Of a stretch of 64,000 nucleotides of DNA, positions 17,743-26,068 are shown one piece after another. Source of the stretch: Saccharomonospora amisosensis (GTDB lineage Bacteria > Actinomycetota > Actinomycetes > Mycobacteriales > Pseudonocardiaceae). The stretch spans positions 4,154,001-4,218,000 of the forward strand of contig NZ_JAAOYM010000001.1 in assembly GCF_011761185.1 (NCBI RefSeq), in the 5' to 3' direction. Both the position numbers and the translations under genes were made by a program. Under the pieces are notes generated by a model. That model had not been told where the DNA came from and searched no databases. It saw nothing but the letters and a program-made list of their open reading frames with translations. Positions within the stretch are counted from its first letter, which is position 1. Every line of letters begins with the position of its first letter.

Positions 17743-18692
17743 AGGCGATCGAGACGCTGGCACCCGGCTGCGACACGCTGGCCGTGTTGGTGATCCGGGA
17801 GGGAACAGCTCCGCTCGGAGCGGACGAGGCGGTCGCCGAGGCCGGTGGCACGGCTCTGCTCGCGGGTTCGGGCTGCCGCGAGGCGGTGGACCAACTTCCT
17901 CCGCTGCGCCGCGCGTGGTGCGCGGAACTCGGCGAGTTCGCGCCGTCGGCGTGGGCGCGGGCGCTGGCGGGTCCGCTGCGTGGCGTGCCCCGGGTGGTGC
18001 TGCCCGCCTCCCCCGACGGGCGCGACCTCGCGCCCCGGCTGTCCGCCGAGTTGACGAGGCCGCTGCTGGCAGGCGCTGTGCGGGTCGGCGAGACGTCGGT
18101 CGAGCTGGCCAGGTGGGACTCCAGGGTCGCGGTGACCGTCGAGGCGAGCGGCCCGTTCGTAGCCACACTGCTGCCGGGTGTGCGCGGCAGCGTGCCGCTC
18201 GACGGCTCACCGGAGCTCGCCGACCTCGACGTCAAGGTGAACCCCGCTGGCGACGCGAAGGTGCTGGAAGTGCTCGACCCAGATCCCGCGACGGCCGACC
18301 TCGCCGAGGCGCCACGCATCCTCGGTGCGGGCGCGGGGCTCGCCTCGGGCGAGCTTTCCGGCCCGGACGCCGTGGCGCTGCTCGGCAAGGTCGCAGCGGC
18401 GCTGGGGGCTTCGGTTGGCGCCACCAGGGTCGTCACCGACGCGGGCTGGGCGCCCTACGAGCGGCAGATCGGCACCACCGGCGTGGTCGTGGACCCGGAC
18501 CTCTACGTGGCGTTCGGCGTGTCCGGTGCCACGCAGCACACCGGTGGGCTCGGCGCGCCACGGCACGTGGTGTCGGTGAACACCGACGCCAGTTCACCGA
18601 TGACGGCGATGGCCGATCTCGGGCTGGTTACCGACGCGCAGGCACTGCTGAGGGAGCTGGCCCGCCGACTGAGTGGGAGCGATGATGCGTGA
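17739..18692 (+). CDS. Electron transfer flavoprotein alpha subunit (FixB-like), mycofactocin-associated
   Basis: A 317-residue ETF alpha protein. The N-terminal half is diverged; the C-terminal FAD domain is clear: GASVGATRVVTDAGWAPYER followed by QIGTTGVVVDPDLYVAFGVS and GATQHTGGL, the FAD-binding core of the family, then NTDASSPMTAMADLGLV. It would carry FAD and pass electrons between the OYE enzymes and the FixC-like quinone reductase (inference from the set of neighbours). Starts with GTG in a GTGA overlap with OYE 2 and overlaps the FixC-like gene by 11 bases. Confidence 0.88.
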   Translation: MKAIETLAPGCDTLAVLVIREGTAPLGADEAVAEAGGTALLAGSGCREAVDQLPPLRRAWCAELGEFAPSAWARALAGPLRGVPRVVLPASPDGRDLAPRLSAELTRPLLAGAVRVGETSVELARWDSRVAVTVEASGPFVATLLPGVRGSVPLDGSPELADLDVKVNPAGDAKVLEVLDPDPATADLAEAPRILGAGAGLASGELSGPDAVALLGKVAAALGASVGATRVVTDAGWAPYERQIGTTGVVVDPDLYVAFGVSGATQHTGGLGAPRHVVSVNTDASSPMTAMADLGLVTDAQALLRELARRLSGSDDA

Positions 18693-20034
18693 CAGGGCAG
18701 GCCCCTCCGGGGCGGCCGTCACGGTGGAACCACCGGCTACCACCGACTTCGACGCGATCGTGGTGGGCGCGGGGCCCGCGGGCTCAGCCGCGGCGCTGGA
18801 GCTGGCCAGGGCAGGCCACTCCGTCGCGCTGCTGGAGCGTGGCCCGTTCCCCGGCTCGAAGAACGTCTACGGCGGTGTGGTGTACGGCCGGGTGCTCGAC
18901 GAGCTGATCCCAGACTGGTTCGAGCGGGCGCCGGTACAACGCTGGATCACCCGGCGCCAGACGATGCTGCTGTCCGACGAGCGTTCGCTGACCGTCGACT
19001 TCCGCAGCCAGAACTGGGGCAGCGCGCCCTACAACGGCGCCACCACCTACCGCGCCGAGTTCGACAGCTGGCTCGCCGACCACGCACAGCAGGCCGGCGC
19101 CGTGCTCGTGCCGTCCACAGTGGTCACCTCGCTGCTTCGTACGAGCGGAGGGCGGGTGGTCGGCGTGCGCACCGACCGGGAGCAGGGCGACCTCACGGCC
19201 AGGGTGGTAATCGCCTGCGACGGGGTGAACTCCTTCCTCGCCAAGCAGGCCGGGCTCTACCCCGGCGAGCATGCCGAGCACACCACGCTCGGGGTGAAGG
19301 AAACCCTCGCGCTACCGAAGGAGACCATCGACGAACGCTTCGGCGTGAGCGGGTCCGACGGTGTGGACATCGAGATACTCGGTGGCACCGGTGGCGTTCC
19401 CGGCGGTGGGTTCGTCTACACCAACCACGACACGCTCAGCGTCGGTCTCGTCCTCGGCCTGCCCGGCCTGGCGAAGGCGGGGCTGCGCCCGGAGGAGATC
19501 CTCGCCGAGTTGAAGCGGCACCCTTCGATCCGGCCGCTGGTGCGTGGAGCCGAGCTGGTGGAGTACTCCGCGCACCTGATTCCCGAGGGCGGCTACCGGA
19601 CGATGCCTCGACTCGTCGGCGACGGGCTGCTGGTGGCGGGTGACGCGGCGGCGATGTGCCTTGCCGCCGGAATCTGGCTGGAGGGCGTCAACTTCGCGCT
19701 CGGCTCTGGCATGTACGCGGGTCGCGCGGCGGCACGTGCGCTGGCCGCCGACGACCCGAAGCGGCTGCGGGAGTACCGGACGCTGCTGGCGGACTCGTTC
19801 GTACTCGCCGACCACAGGAAGCTACGCAACGCACCCGCGCTGGTGCTTTCCGACCGCGTGCAGCAGCGCTACCCGGGCCTGGTTTGCGACCTCGTGGAGG
19901 GCATGTTCACGGTGGAGAACCCGGCCCCGAAGCCGGGCCTTCGCAGGCTGCTGCGCCGCTCGGCCAAACGTAACGGCGTGGGCCTGCACCAACTGGCCAG
20001 GGATGCGCTGACCGGCCTGCGCTCGTTCGGATGA
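18682..20034 (+). CDS. FixC-like FAD-dependent oxidoreductase (ETF-quinone reductase family)
   Basis: A 450-residue flavoprotein of the FixC / ETF:ubiquinone oxidoreductase family. The FAD-binding start DAIVVGAGPAGSAAALELAR (near residue 25), LLERGPFPGSKNVYGGVVYG, and the second FAD contact GLLVAGDAAAMCLAAGIWLE (near 315) are all visible. With the downstream FixX ferredoxin it should form the quinone-reducing end of an ETF chain. ATG 18682 is chosen because GTGGGAGCG lies just before it; ATG 18685 follows immediately. Part of the overlapped mft operon. Confidence 0.9.
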   Translation: MMRDRAGPSGAAVTVEPPATTDFDAIVVGAGPAGSAAALELARAGHSVALLERGPFPGSKNVYGGVVYGRVLDELIPDWFERAPVQRWITRRQTMLLSDERSLTVDFRSQNWGSAPYNGATTYRAEFDSWLADHAQQAGAVLVPSTVVTSLLRTSGGRVVGVRTDREQGDLTARVVIACDGVNSFLAKQAGLYPGEHAEHTTLGVKETLALPKETIDERFGVSGSDGVDIEILGGTGGVPGGGFVYTNHDTLSVGLVLGLPGLAKAGLRPEEILAELKRHPSIRPLVRGAELVEYSAHLIPEGGYRTMPRLVGDGLLVAGDAAAMCLAAGIWLEGVNFALGSGMYAGRAAARALAADDPKRLREYRTLLADSFVLADHRKLRNAPALVLSDRVQQRYPGLVCDLVEGMFTVENPAPKPGLRRLLRRSAKRNGVGLHQLARDALTGLRSFG

Positions 20035-20044
20035 GGAGCACCAG

Positions 20045-20341
20045 ATGACCCAGCGATACGCCGACCTCGCCTTCGACGACCGGATGGCGCGCGTCGACTT
20101 CCGCGTGGCGACGAACGCGCACATCGTCGTCGACACCGACGTCTGCCGCTCATGCACCACCAAGGCATGCGTACATGCCTGCCCCGCCAACCTGTTCGTG
20201 CCCACCGACGACGGCGGGATCCTGTTCAACTACGAGCAGTGCTTCGAGTGCGGCACGTGCTACCTGGTGTGCGACGGCGGCAACGCCATCAGCTGGAGCT
20301 ACCCCGACGGCGGGCAGGGCGTGGTGTTCCGCCATGGCTGA
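20045..20341 (+). CDS. FixX-like ferredoxin
   Basis: A 98-residue ferredoxin-like protein with eight cysteines in two groups: CRSCTTKACVHACP (residues about 34-47) and CFECGTCYLVC (about 68-78), the pattern of FixX proteins that pair with FixC. It probably relays electrons between the FixC-like flavin and quinone. Ten bases separate it from the FixC-like gene, with GAGGAG upstream of ATG 20045. It overlaps the ETF beta gene by eight bases. Confidence 0.9.
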   Translation: MTQRYADLAFDDRMARVDFRVATNAHIVVDTDVCRSCTTKACVHACPANLFVPTDDGGILFNYEQCFECGTCYLVCDGGNAISWSYPDGGQGVVFRHG

Positions 20342-21224
20342 CAGCGGTTCGGGCCCGCTCGTCGTGGTGGCCATGCGCTGGGTGGACACGCACGCCCGCG
20401 TCGACGCGCTGACGGGCCGGGTGAGCACCGACGCGCGCGGTGCCGGCCCCAGCGAGGCCGATCGCTGCGCGCTGGAACACGGACTGCGCATCGCGCAGGC
20501 GGCTGCCGGGCGTTGCGTGGCTGTTTCACTCGCACCCGAACCCGCCACCGACATGCTGCGTGACGCCCTCGCCTGCGGCGCGCACGCGGTGCTGCGGGTC
20601 GACCCAGGGCACGCGGCGGGAGCCGGGAACACCGACGACCGGGCCGACTCCGGCGCGGCAACCGCGCAAGCGCTTGCGCAGGCGGTGCGCGACGAACTGG
20701 GGCACCCTGACCTGGTGCTGACCGGTGACCACTCCGCCGACCGAGGAACCGGGGCCACCCCTGCGTTCCTCGCCGCCGAACTCGGCTGCGCGCAAGCCCT
20801 CGGACTCGTCGAGTTGAGCTACACCGACGGGCACCTCGTCGGGCTGCGAAGGCTCGACCGGGGCCGCAGGGAGCGGCTCGCGATACCGCTTCCCGCCGTC
20901 TGTTCCGTCGAACCGGCTGGGGTCCGGCTGCGCAGGGCGAACCTGCGCGCCACACTCGCGGCGCGCACGGCCACCATCCCGGTAGTGCCCTCCGACCCCG
21001 CCGCGCTCGCGGCGCAACCGGTAGCGGTCCGCTCGGTGCGCCCCTACCGCCCGCGCGCCAAGGAACTGCCACCCCCGCAGGGCTCCGATCCCCGGCAGCG
21101 GCTGTTGCGACTGACCGGGGCACACGAAGAGCGGGAACCACCCAGGGTGGTCGTCACCGACGACGCTGGCCGCGCCGCTGACGAGTTGCTCGACTACCTA
21201 CGCGGTAAGGGCTTCCTGGCATGA
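20334..21224 (+). CDS. Electron transfer flavoprotein beta subunit (FixA-like), mycofactocin-associated
   Basis: A 296-residue ETF beta-like protein: N-terminal MRWVDTHARVD and SEADRCALEHGLRIAQ segments, LACGAHAVLRVD, and DLVLTGDHSADRGTGATPAFL matching the nucleotide-binding fold of ETF beta, although with insertions and a diverged C-terminus. It would form the heterodimer with the alpha subunit encoded at 17739; FixC and FixX are unusually placed between the two ETF genes. ATG 20334 lies inside fixX. ATGA overlap with the SDR gene. Confidence 0.82.
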   Translation: MADSGSGPLVVVAMRWVDTHARVDALTGRVSTDARGAGPSEADRCALEHGLRIAQAAAGRCVAVSLAPEPATDMLRDALACGAHAVLRVDPGHAAGAGNTDDRADSGAATAQALAQAVRDELGHPDLVLTGDHSADRGTGATPAFLAAELGCAQALGLVELSYTDGHLVGLRRLDRGRRERLAIPLPAVCSVEPAGVRLRRANLRATLAARTATIPVVPSDPAALAAQPVAVRSVRPYRPRAKELPPPQGSDPRQRLLRLTGAHEEREPPRVVVTDDAGRAADELLDYLRGKGFLA

Positions 21225-22024
21225 CGGCGCCGCCCACGGACGGCAGCAGGGTCGCGCTGGTCACCGGAGCGGGCCGCGGCATCGGCGCGGCGGTGGTGCA
21301 CCGCATGGCCCGTTCCGGCTGGCGCGTCGTGGCCACCGACCGCTGCACCGACGATCGCCGCGTGCCCTACCCGCTCGCCAGCCGCGAGCAACTGGCCGCC
21401 GTCGCCGCCCAGCACCCCGAAACGGTCGTCGACGCCGTCGCCGACGTACAGGATCTTGACGCGCTGCGGCGCGCGGTCGACCTCGCTCGGGAACGCTTCG
21501 GCGGCCTCGATGCCGCGGTCGCGGGCGCGGGGCTCATCGCGGGAGGCAAGCCGCTGTGGGAAACCGGCGAGGCCGAGTGGGACGCGCTGTTCTCCGTCGG
21601 GGTGAACGGTGTCGCCAACCTCGCGCGTGCAGCCGTTCCCGCACTGCTTGAGCGACCCCGGCCGCGTAACGGGCGGTTCGTCGCGCTGGCCTCGGCGGCC
21701 GCGCACCACGGGCTGTGGCATCTTGCCGGATACAACGCCGCGAAGCACGCGGTCGTGGGCCTCGTCAAGGGACTTGCCAACGACCTGCGAGGCACCGGTG
21801 TCTGCGCCACCGCGGTCTCTCCCGGCTCGACGCGCACCGACATGCTCGCGGCCACGGCACGGCTGTACGACCTCGACGAGGTCGAGGAGTTCGCCACGCA
21901 CCAGTTGGTGGACCGGCTGCTCGACGCCGACGAGGTGGCGGCCGCCGTTTGTTTCCTGTGCTCACCGGAATCCAGCGCGATCACAGGCACCGTGGTGCAC
22001 GCCGACGGTGGTTTCACGCCATGA
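21221..22024 (+). CDS. Mycofactocin-coupled SDR family oxidoreductase
   Basis: A 267-residue short-chain dehydrogenase. It has VTGAGRGIGAAVVHRMA, a catalytic YNAAK near residue 169 and the serine in LASAAAHHG. The insert after the second strand (TDRCTDDRRVPYPLASREQL) is the mark of the mycofactocin-coupled SDR class, whose members hold NAD non-exchangeably and are thought to be re-oxidised by mycofactocin rather than by free NAD. Substrate unknown, probably an alcohol. ATGA overlaps on both sides place it firmly in the cofactor operon. Confidence 0.9.
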   Translation: MTAPPTDGSRVALVTGAGRGIGAAVVHRMARSGWRVVATDRCTDDRRVPYPLASREQLAAVAAQHPETVVDAVADVQDLDALRRAVDLARERFGGLDAAVAGAGLIAGGKPLWETGEAEWDALFSVGVNGVANLARAAVPALLERPRPRNGRFVALASAAAHHGLWHLAGYNAAKHAVVGLVKGLANDLRGTGVCATAVSPGSTRTDMLAATARLYDLDEVEEFATHQLVDRLLDADEVAAAVCFLCSPESSAITGTVVHADGGFTP

Positions 22025-23340
22025 AGGCGGGCACCCGGCTCACCCTCGACGCTTCCGTGCGGCGCAGGGGCGCGCTGCTGATCGGCGGGTCACCGCTTCG
22101 GCTGGTGCGGCTAGGCGGTAGCGGCGCTCGACTGCTGCAGCGCTGGTCGTCCGGCGAGCCGGTCGGCGAGAGCGAGCGGGAGCGCGAACTGGCCCGGCGC
22201 CTCGTGCGGGCCGGGTTGGTGCACCCGAGACCGCCCTCGGGACCGGCGCCCGCCGACGTGACGCTCGTGGTGCCGGTCAAGGACAACGCGGCGGGAGTGC
22301 GGCGGCTGCTCGACGCGACCGGGGAACTGGCCAACCGCGTCGTCGTCGACGACGGCTCGGCCGTCCCGCTGGCCGAGGCCACCGTGCGACACGACCGCGC
22401 CATGGGACCAGCGGCCGCCCGCAACGCGGGTTGGGCGCTGGCCTCGACGCCGCTGGTGGCGTTCCTCGACGCCGACACCGTGCCCCAGCCCGGGTGGCTG
22501 GACGCGGTGCTGGCCCAGTTCGGCGACGACGACGTCGTAGCGGTGGCGCCGCGCGTCGTAGGCGCGCACGGCCACGGCGTGCTTGCCAGGTACGAGGCAC
22601 ACCGCTCGAGCCTGGACCTGGGACCGCACCCGGCCCCGGTACGCCCGATGAGCCGGGTCAGCTACGTGCCGAGCGCGGCGCTCGTCGTGCGCAGGGACGC
22701 GCTGGCCGCCGTGGCAGGGTTCGACACCGGACTTCGGTTCGGCGAGGACGTGGACCTGGTGTGGCGGCTGCTGCGGATCGGCTCGGTGCGCTACGAGCCG
22801 TCGGCGACCGTGACCCATGAGCCACGCCCCGCTCTGTTGCCGTGGTTGCGGCAGCGGTTCGAGTACGGCACGTCGGCGGCCCCACTGTCGCGCAGGCACC
22901 CGGGGTTGCTCAGTTGCGCGAGGCTGTCGGTATGGAGCGCGGTCTCGTGGGCGCTGCTGGCGGCAGGCAGACCGCTGCCTGCGCTTGCGCTCGCGGCGGC
23001 GACGGCGGCGCTGCTGCCGCGCAAGCTGCGTGGCCGCGGTGTTCCGGTGAGCGAGTCGCTGCGGCTGGCGGGACTGGGCCACCTCGGCGCGGGCCGGCTG
23101 CTCGCCGAGGCGACTCGCAGGGCTTGGTGGCCCGCGACGCTGCTGAGCGGCTGCGGCCGCGCGGCGCTGCTGGCCTCGCTACTTCCGTGCGTGGTGGATT
23201 CGGTGGGCCGTTCCCCGGCGTGGCTGGCGCTGCGGGTGGCCGACGATCTCGCCTACGGCGCGGGAGTGTGGGCCGGTTGCGTGCGGCACCGCACGCTGGC
23301 GCCGCTGCTGCCGCAGTTCACCGAGGCGGCACCGAGGTGA
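22021..23340 (+). CDS. mftF: Mycofactocin glycosyltransferase MftF
   Basis: A 439-residue family 2 glycosyltransferase that adds the beta-1,4-glucose chain to mycofactocin. The N-terminal 75 residues (LTLDASVRRRGALLIGGSPL) form the MftF-specific domain; the GT-A domain follows from DVTLVVPVKDN with the DXD metal site in VAFLDADTVPQPGW and FGEDVDLVWRLL. Hydrophobic helices near residues 300-345 suggest membrane association. ATGA overlap with the SDR gene, GTGA overlap with mftE. Confidence 0.93.
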   Translation: MKAGTRLTLDASVRRRGALLIGGSPLRLVRLGGSGARLLQRWSSGEPVGESERERELARRLVRAGLVHPRPPSGPAPADVTLVVPVKDNAAGVRRLLDATGELANRVVVDDGSAVPLAEATVRHDRAMGPAAARNAGWALASTPLVAFLDADTVPQPGWLDAVLAQFGDDDVVAVAPRVVGAHGHGVLARYEAHRSSLDLGPHPAPVRPMSRVSYVPSAALVVRRDALAAVAGFDTGLRFGEDVDLVWRLLRIGSVRYEPSATVTHEPRPALLPWLRQRFEYGTSAAPLSRRHPGLLSCARLSVWSAVSWALLAAGRPLPALALAAATAALLPRKLRGRGVPVSESLRLAGLGHLGAGRLLAEATRRAWWPATLLSGCGRAALLASLLPCVVDSVGRSPAWLALRVADDLAYGAGVWAGCVRHRTLAPLLPQFTEAAPR

Positions 23341-24005
23341 CCGACCTCGGCGCGCTGCGGTCCCCGGAAGTTCCACGCGCGATACTCGCCGTTCCGCTGG
23401 GCGCGACCGAACAGCACGGTCCTCACCTACCGCTGCACACCGACACCGCGATCGCGGTGGAGTTGTGCGAGCGTCTCGCCGCCAGGGTCGCCGGAGTCGT
23501 CGTCGCCCCACCACTGCCGTTCGGGTCGAGCGGGGAGCACGCCGGTTTCGCGGGCACCCTTTCCATCGGCGGCCCCGCGCTGGAACTGGTGGTGGTAGAA
23601 CTCGTCCGTTCCGCCGACCACTTCGCCGCGACGGTTCTGGTCAACGGGCACGGAGGCAACGCGGCACCGTTGGCGAGAGCCGTTCGCACGCTGCGGAACG
23701 AGGGCCGCGACGTGCTGTCGTGGGCGCCGAGCGGGCGCCAGGACGACTCCCACGCAGGCCGCACCGAGACGTCGGTCATGCTCGCGCTTCGCCCCGCCGA
23801 GGTCCGGCTCTCGGCGGCGAGAGCGGGCAACACCGAGCCGCTGCCTCGGTTGTGGAACCGTCTGCGCCAAGGCGGTGTACGCACCGTGAGCATCAACGGC
23901 GTGCTCGGTGACCCCGATGGCGCCTGTGCCCTCGAAGGCGAGGAACTGCTGGCGACCTGGTCGGACGCCCTGGTCAGCACCGTGCGCGACTGGTTGGGGC
24001 AGTAG
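23337..24005 (+). CDS. mftE: Mycofactocin peptidase MftE (creatininase family)
   Basis: A 222-residue metallopeptidase that cuts the modified Val-Tyr dipeptide from MftA. The metal and active-site residues of the creatininase family are visible: GATEQHGPHLPLHTDT near the N-terminus, VNGHGGNAAPL in the middle and DSHAGRTETSVML later. GTG start overlaps mftF by four bases. It closes the cofactor-making part of the operon; 44 bases separate it from the PaaX-like regulator. Confidence 0.94.
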   Translation: MTDLGALRSPEVPRAILAVPLGATEQHGPHLPLHTDTAIAVELCERLAARVAGVVVAPPLPFGSSGEHAGFAGTLSIGGPALELVVVELVRSADHFAATVLVNGHGGNAAPLARAVRTLRNEGRDVLSWAPSGRQDDSHAGRTETSVMLALRPAEVRLSAARAGNTEPLPRLWNRLRQGGVRTVSINGVLGDPDGACALEGEELLATWSDALVSTVRDWLGQ

Positions 24006-24049
24006 CGTTACGCTGCTGGAAGCCCGATCGAAGACGAGAGTGGTGACAC

Positions 24050-24916
24050 ATGGTGACCTCAGCCGGGCAACGACGCGGCAAGCCGGTGGTCAGCAGGCGC
24101 CGCGAGGTGAGCCACACCAGCGCGCGCTCGCTGCTGATGACAATGCTCGGCGAATTCGTACTCCCGCGCGGTCGTCCGGTGTGGACATCGGTGTTGGTCG
24201 ACGCGCTCGCGATGTTCGAGGTGGAGGAGAAGTCGGCGAGGCAGGCACTGGCACGCACCGCGGCGGAGGGCTGGCTGGAGTCGGAGCGCGTCGGCAGGAG
24301 GGTGCGCTGGTCGCTGACACCGCAGGGCCGCAAGCTGCTCACCGAAGGCGCGAGGCGCATCTACGACTTCGGCAGCCGCGAGCGGAGTTGGGACGGGCAG
24401 TGGCTGCTGGTGCTGGTCTCGGTTCCCGAGCCCAAACGCGACCTGCGCCACCGGTTGCGGACCAAGCTGACCTGGGCGGGCTTCGGCTCACCCGACCCCG
24501 GCGTGTGGATAACGCCGCATGTCGACAGGGAGTCCGAAGCGGTCGGCATCGTGGCCGAGCTCGCACTGGAAAACGCGATGTCGTTCGTAGGTCCCTACGG
24601 CGCGATCGGGGACGAGGCCACGATGGTCGCGCGAGCGTGGGACCTGCGTGACCTCGGCGCGCGCTACGAGGCGTTCATCGCCGAGTTCGCCTCGCTCGAC
24701 CCGAGAGGCGGCGACGCCGTGCTGCACGCGCAGACCCGGCTGGTGCACGAATGGCGCCGGTTTCCGTTCCTCGACCCGCAGTTGCCGGAGCAGCTGCTGC
24801 CCGCGGACTGGAGCGGCAACCAGGCAGCCGAGATTTTCCACCGCAGGCACGCCGAGTGGCGTCCTGCGGCCCAGCGGCGTTGGGAGGAGCGGCTCGCAGG
24901 CGAGGAAGCCGCCTAG
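24050..24916 (+). CDS. PaaX-family transcriptional regulator
   Basis: A 288-residue PaaX-like protein: N-terminal winged helix (TSARSLLMTMLGEFVLPRGR, then SARQALARTAAEGWLESERV and GRRVRWSLTPQGRKLL), the central PaaX fold with WDGQWLLVLVSVPE, and a C-terminal part ending RRHAEWRPAAQRRW. PaaX proteins repress phenylacetyl-CoA and related aromatic catabolism and sense aryl-CoA esters. It is transcribed after mftE but converges on the benzoate (box) genes, so it may control those (inference). A GAGAGTGG site precedes ATG 24050. Confidence 0.88.
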   Translation: MVTSAGQRRGKPVVSRRREVSHTSARSLLMTMLGEFVLPRGRPVWTSVLVDALAMFEVEEKSARQALARTAAEGWLESERVGRRVRWSLTPQGRKLLTEGARRIYDFGSRERSWDGQWLLVLVSVPEPKRDLRHRLRTKLTWAGFGSPDPGVWITPHVDRESEAVGIVAELALENAMSFVGPYGAIGDEATMVARAWDLRDLGARYEAFIAEFASLDPRGGDAVLHAQTRLVHEWRRFPFLDPQLPEQLLPADWSGNQAAEIFHRRHAEWRPAAQRRWEERLAGEEAA

Positions 24917-24925
24917 CCTCCCTCC

Positions 24926-25226
24926 CCGCGAGTCCTCCCTTCTCGCCCGCGAGTTCTGCGTTCTCGCCCGCGAGTTCTGCGTTCGGTGGTCCGGGACCGG
25001 TGACCTGAGCGGGCGGGTTCGACCGGCTCGGTGCCGGGTGAAGCCTGCGATACGCACAGCGGCGTGCGGAACTCGCGGGCAGGAGCGGGGAACTCGCGGT
25101 CAGGAGCGGGGAACTCGCGGGCAGGAGCGGGGAACTCGCGGGCAGGAGCGGGGAACTCGCGGTCAGGAGCGGGGAACTCGCGGTCAGGAGCGGGGAACTC
25201 GCGGTCAGGAGCGGGGGACTCGCGGT
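24926..25226. repeat. 21-bp GCGAGT repeat array C (3 forward + 8 inverted copies)
   Basis: Forward CGCGAGT cores at 24927, 24948 and 24969. After about 95 bp of unrelated sequence come eight ACTCGCG cores at 25071, 25092, 25113, 25134, 25155, 25176, 25197 and 25218, again exactly 21 bp apart with nearly identical linkers. This is the longest of the four arrays. It fills the convergent gap between the PaaX-like gene and the amidohydrolase gene, and the last copy runs into the amidohydrolase stop codon. Confidence 0.92.
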
Positions 25227-26068
25227 CAGTAGAGCTTGTCGGCGTTTCCTGCCAGCACGTCCGCGAGTACATCCTGTTCCAGCCCGAGTTCTGCCAGCGC
25301 GCGCACGTTGCGGGCGGCGCCGGGCACGCCAGGCCAGTCTGTGCCGAACACGAACCTGCGAGCCAGCCGAGCGAGATCGAAGCGCGCGTAGTACTCCGGC
25401 AGCTTCCTCGGCGGTAGCCCCGCGAGGTCGAGCCACACGTTGTCCTTGCTCAGCGCCAGAAACGCCGCCACGTCGTACCACCACCCGCGCCCACCGTGCG
25501 CGAAGACGAAAGGCAGTTCCGGGAAGTCCTCGACGACGTCGACGAGCAGTTCCGGATTGCCGTACCTGGCACGTGCGCCGGGAAAGCTGCTGGTGCCGGA
25601 GTGCAGGATCACCGGCGTACCGCGCTCGGCGCACAACTGGTACGTGGGGTACAACTCCTTGTCGGCCGGGGAGAAACCGGCGTGCACCGGGTGCAGCTTC
25701 AGCGCGACCGCCCCGAGCTCCAGCTGCCGGCGCACCTCGGCGGCCACCGGGTAGTGCAGGTGCGGATTGACGTTGGCGACGAGCCGAAACCGTGCGGGGT
25801 TGTACTCGACGAACGGGAGGTTGTCCTCGATCGGCTGGATGCCGGTCGCGCGTGGGCTGTACTCGCAGAACAGCAACGCCCTGTCGACACCCTCGTGCTC
25901 GAACAGCTCGTCCAACCGCCTCGGCACCGGGTTGCCCGCTTCGTCGTACACCGACCGCCACGGATGCGGGCCGGAGAACCGGTCTGCCCAGTCCAGCCAG
26001 GAGGGCTTCACCGTCGCCAGCGCGGGGACGTGCACGTGCGCGTCGACGACCTCGTATCCGTCGATCAC
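25226..26068 (-). CDS. Amidohydrolase family protein
   Basis: A 280-residue amidohydrolase-2 type metal hydrolase or decarboxylase. Metal-site segments are VVDAHVHVP at the N-terminus, ALKLHPVHAGF near 150, VILHSGTSS, FVFAHGGRGWW near 210 and FGTDWPGVP near 245. GTG 26068 is chosen because it overlaps the ligase stop (GTGA) and gives the family N-terminus. Position after the CoA ligase suggests a role in supplying or processing an aromatic acid (inference). Its TGA stop lies at the edge of repeat array C, in the CGGTCA linker that recurs in the array. Confidence 0.82.
   Translation of the reverse strand: MIDGYEVVDAHVHVPALATVKPSWLDWADRFSGPHPWRSVYDEAGNPVPRRLDELFEHEGVDRALLFCEYSPRATGIQPIEDNLPFVEYNPARFRLVANVNPHLHYPVAAEVRRQLELGAVALKLHPVHAGFSPADKELYPTYQLCAERGTPVILHSGTSSFPGARARYGNPELLVDVVEDFPELPFVFAHGGRGWWYDVAAFLALSKDNVWLDLAGLPPRKLPEYYARFDLARLARRFVFGTDWPGVPGAARNVRALAELGLEQDVLADVLAGNADKLY

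Noticed and set aside
16684-18210. 508-codon open frame antisense to OYE2/ETF alpha
   Set aside because: Arg/Pro/Ala-rich shadow frame with no domain; the sense genes are well supported.
20045-20341. Stand-alone ferredoxin unrelated to FixC
   Set aside because: Eight-cysteine pattern and position directly after the FixC-like gene fit FixX much better.
25071-25224. CRISPR-like array
   Set aside because: The period is 21 bp with near-identical linkers and no unique spacers, and no cas gene is present. It is a tandem repeat of the GCGAGT family.
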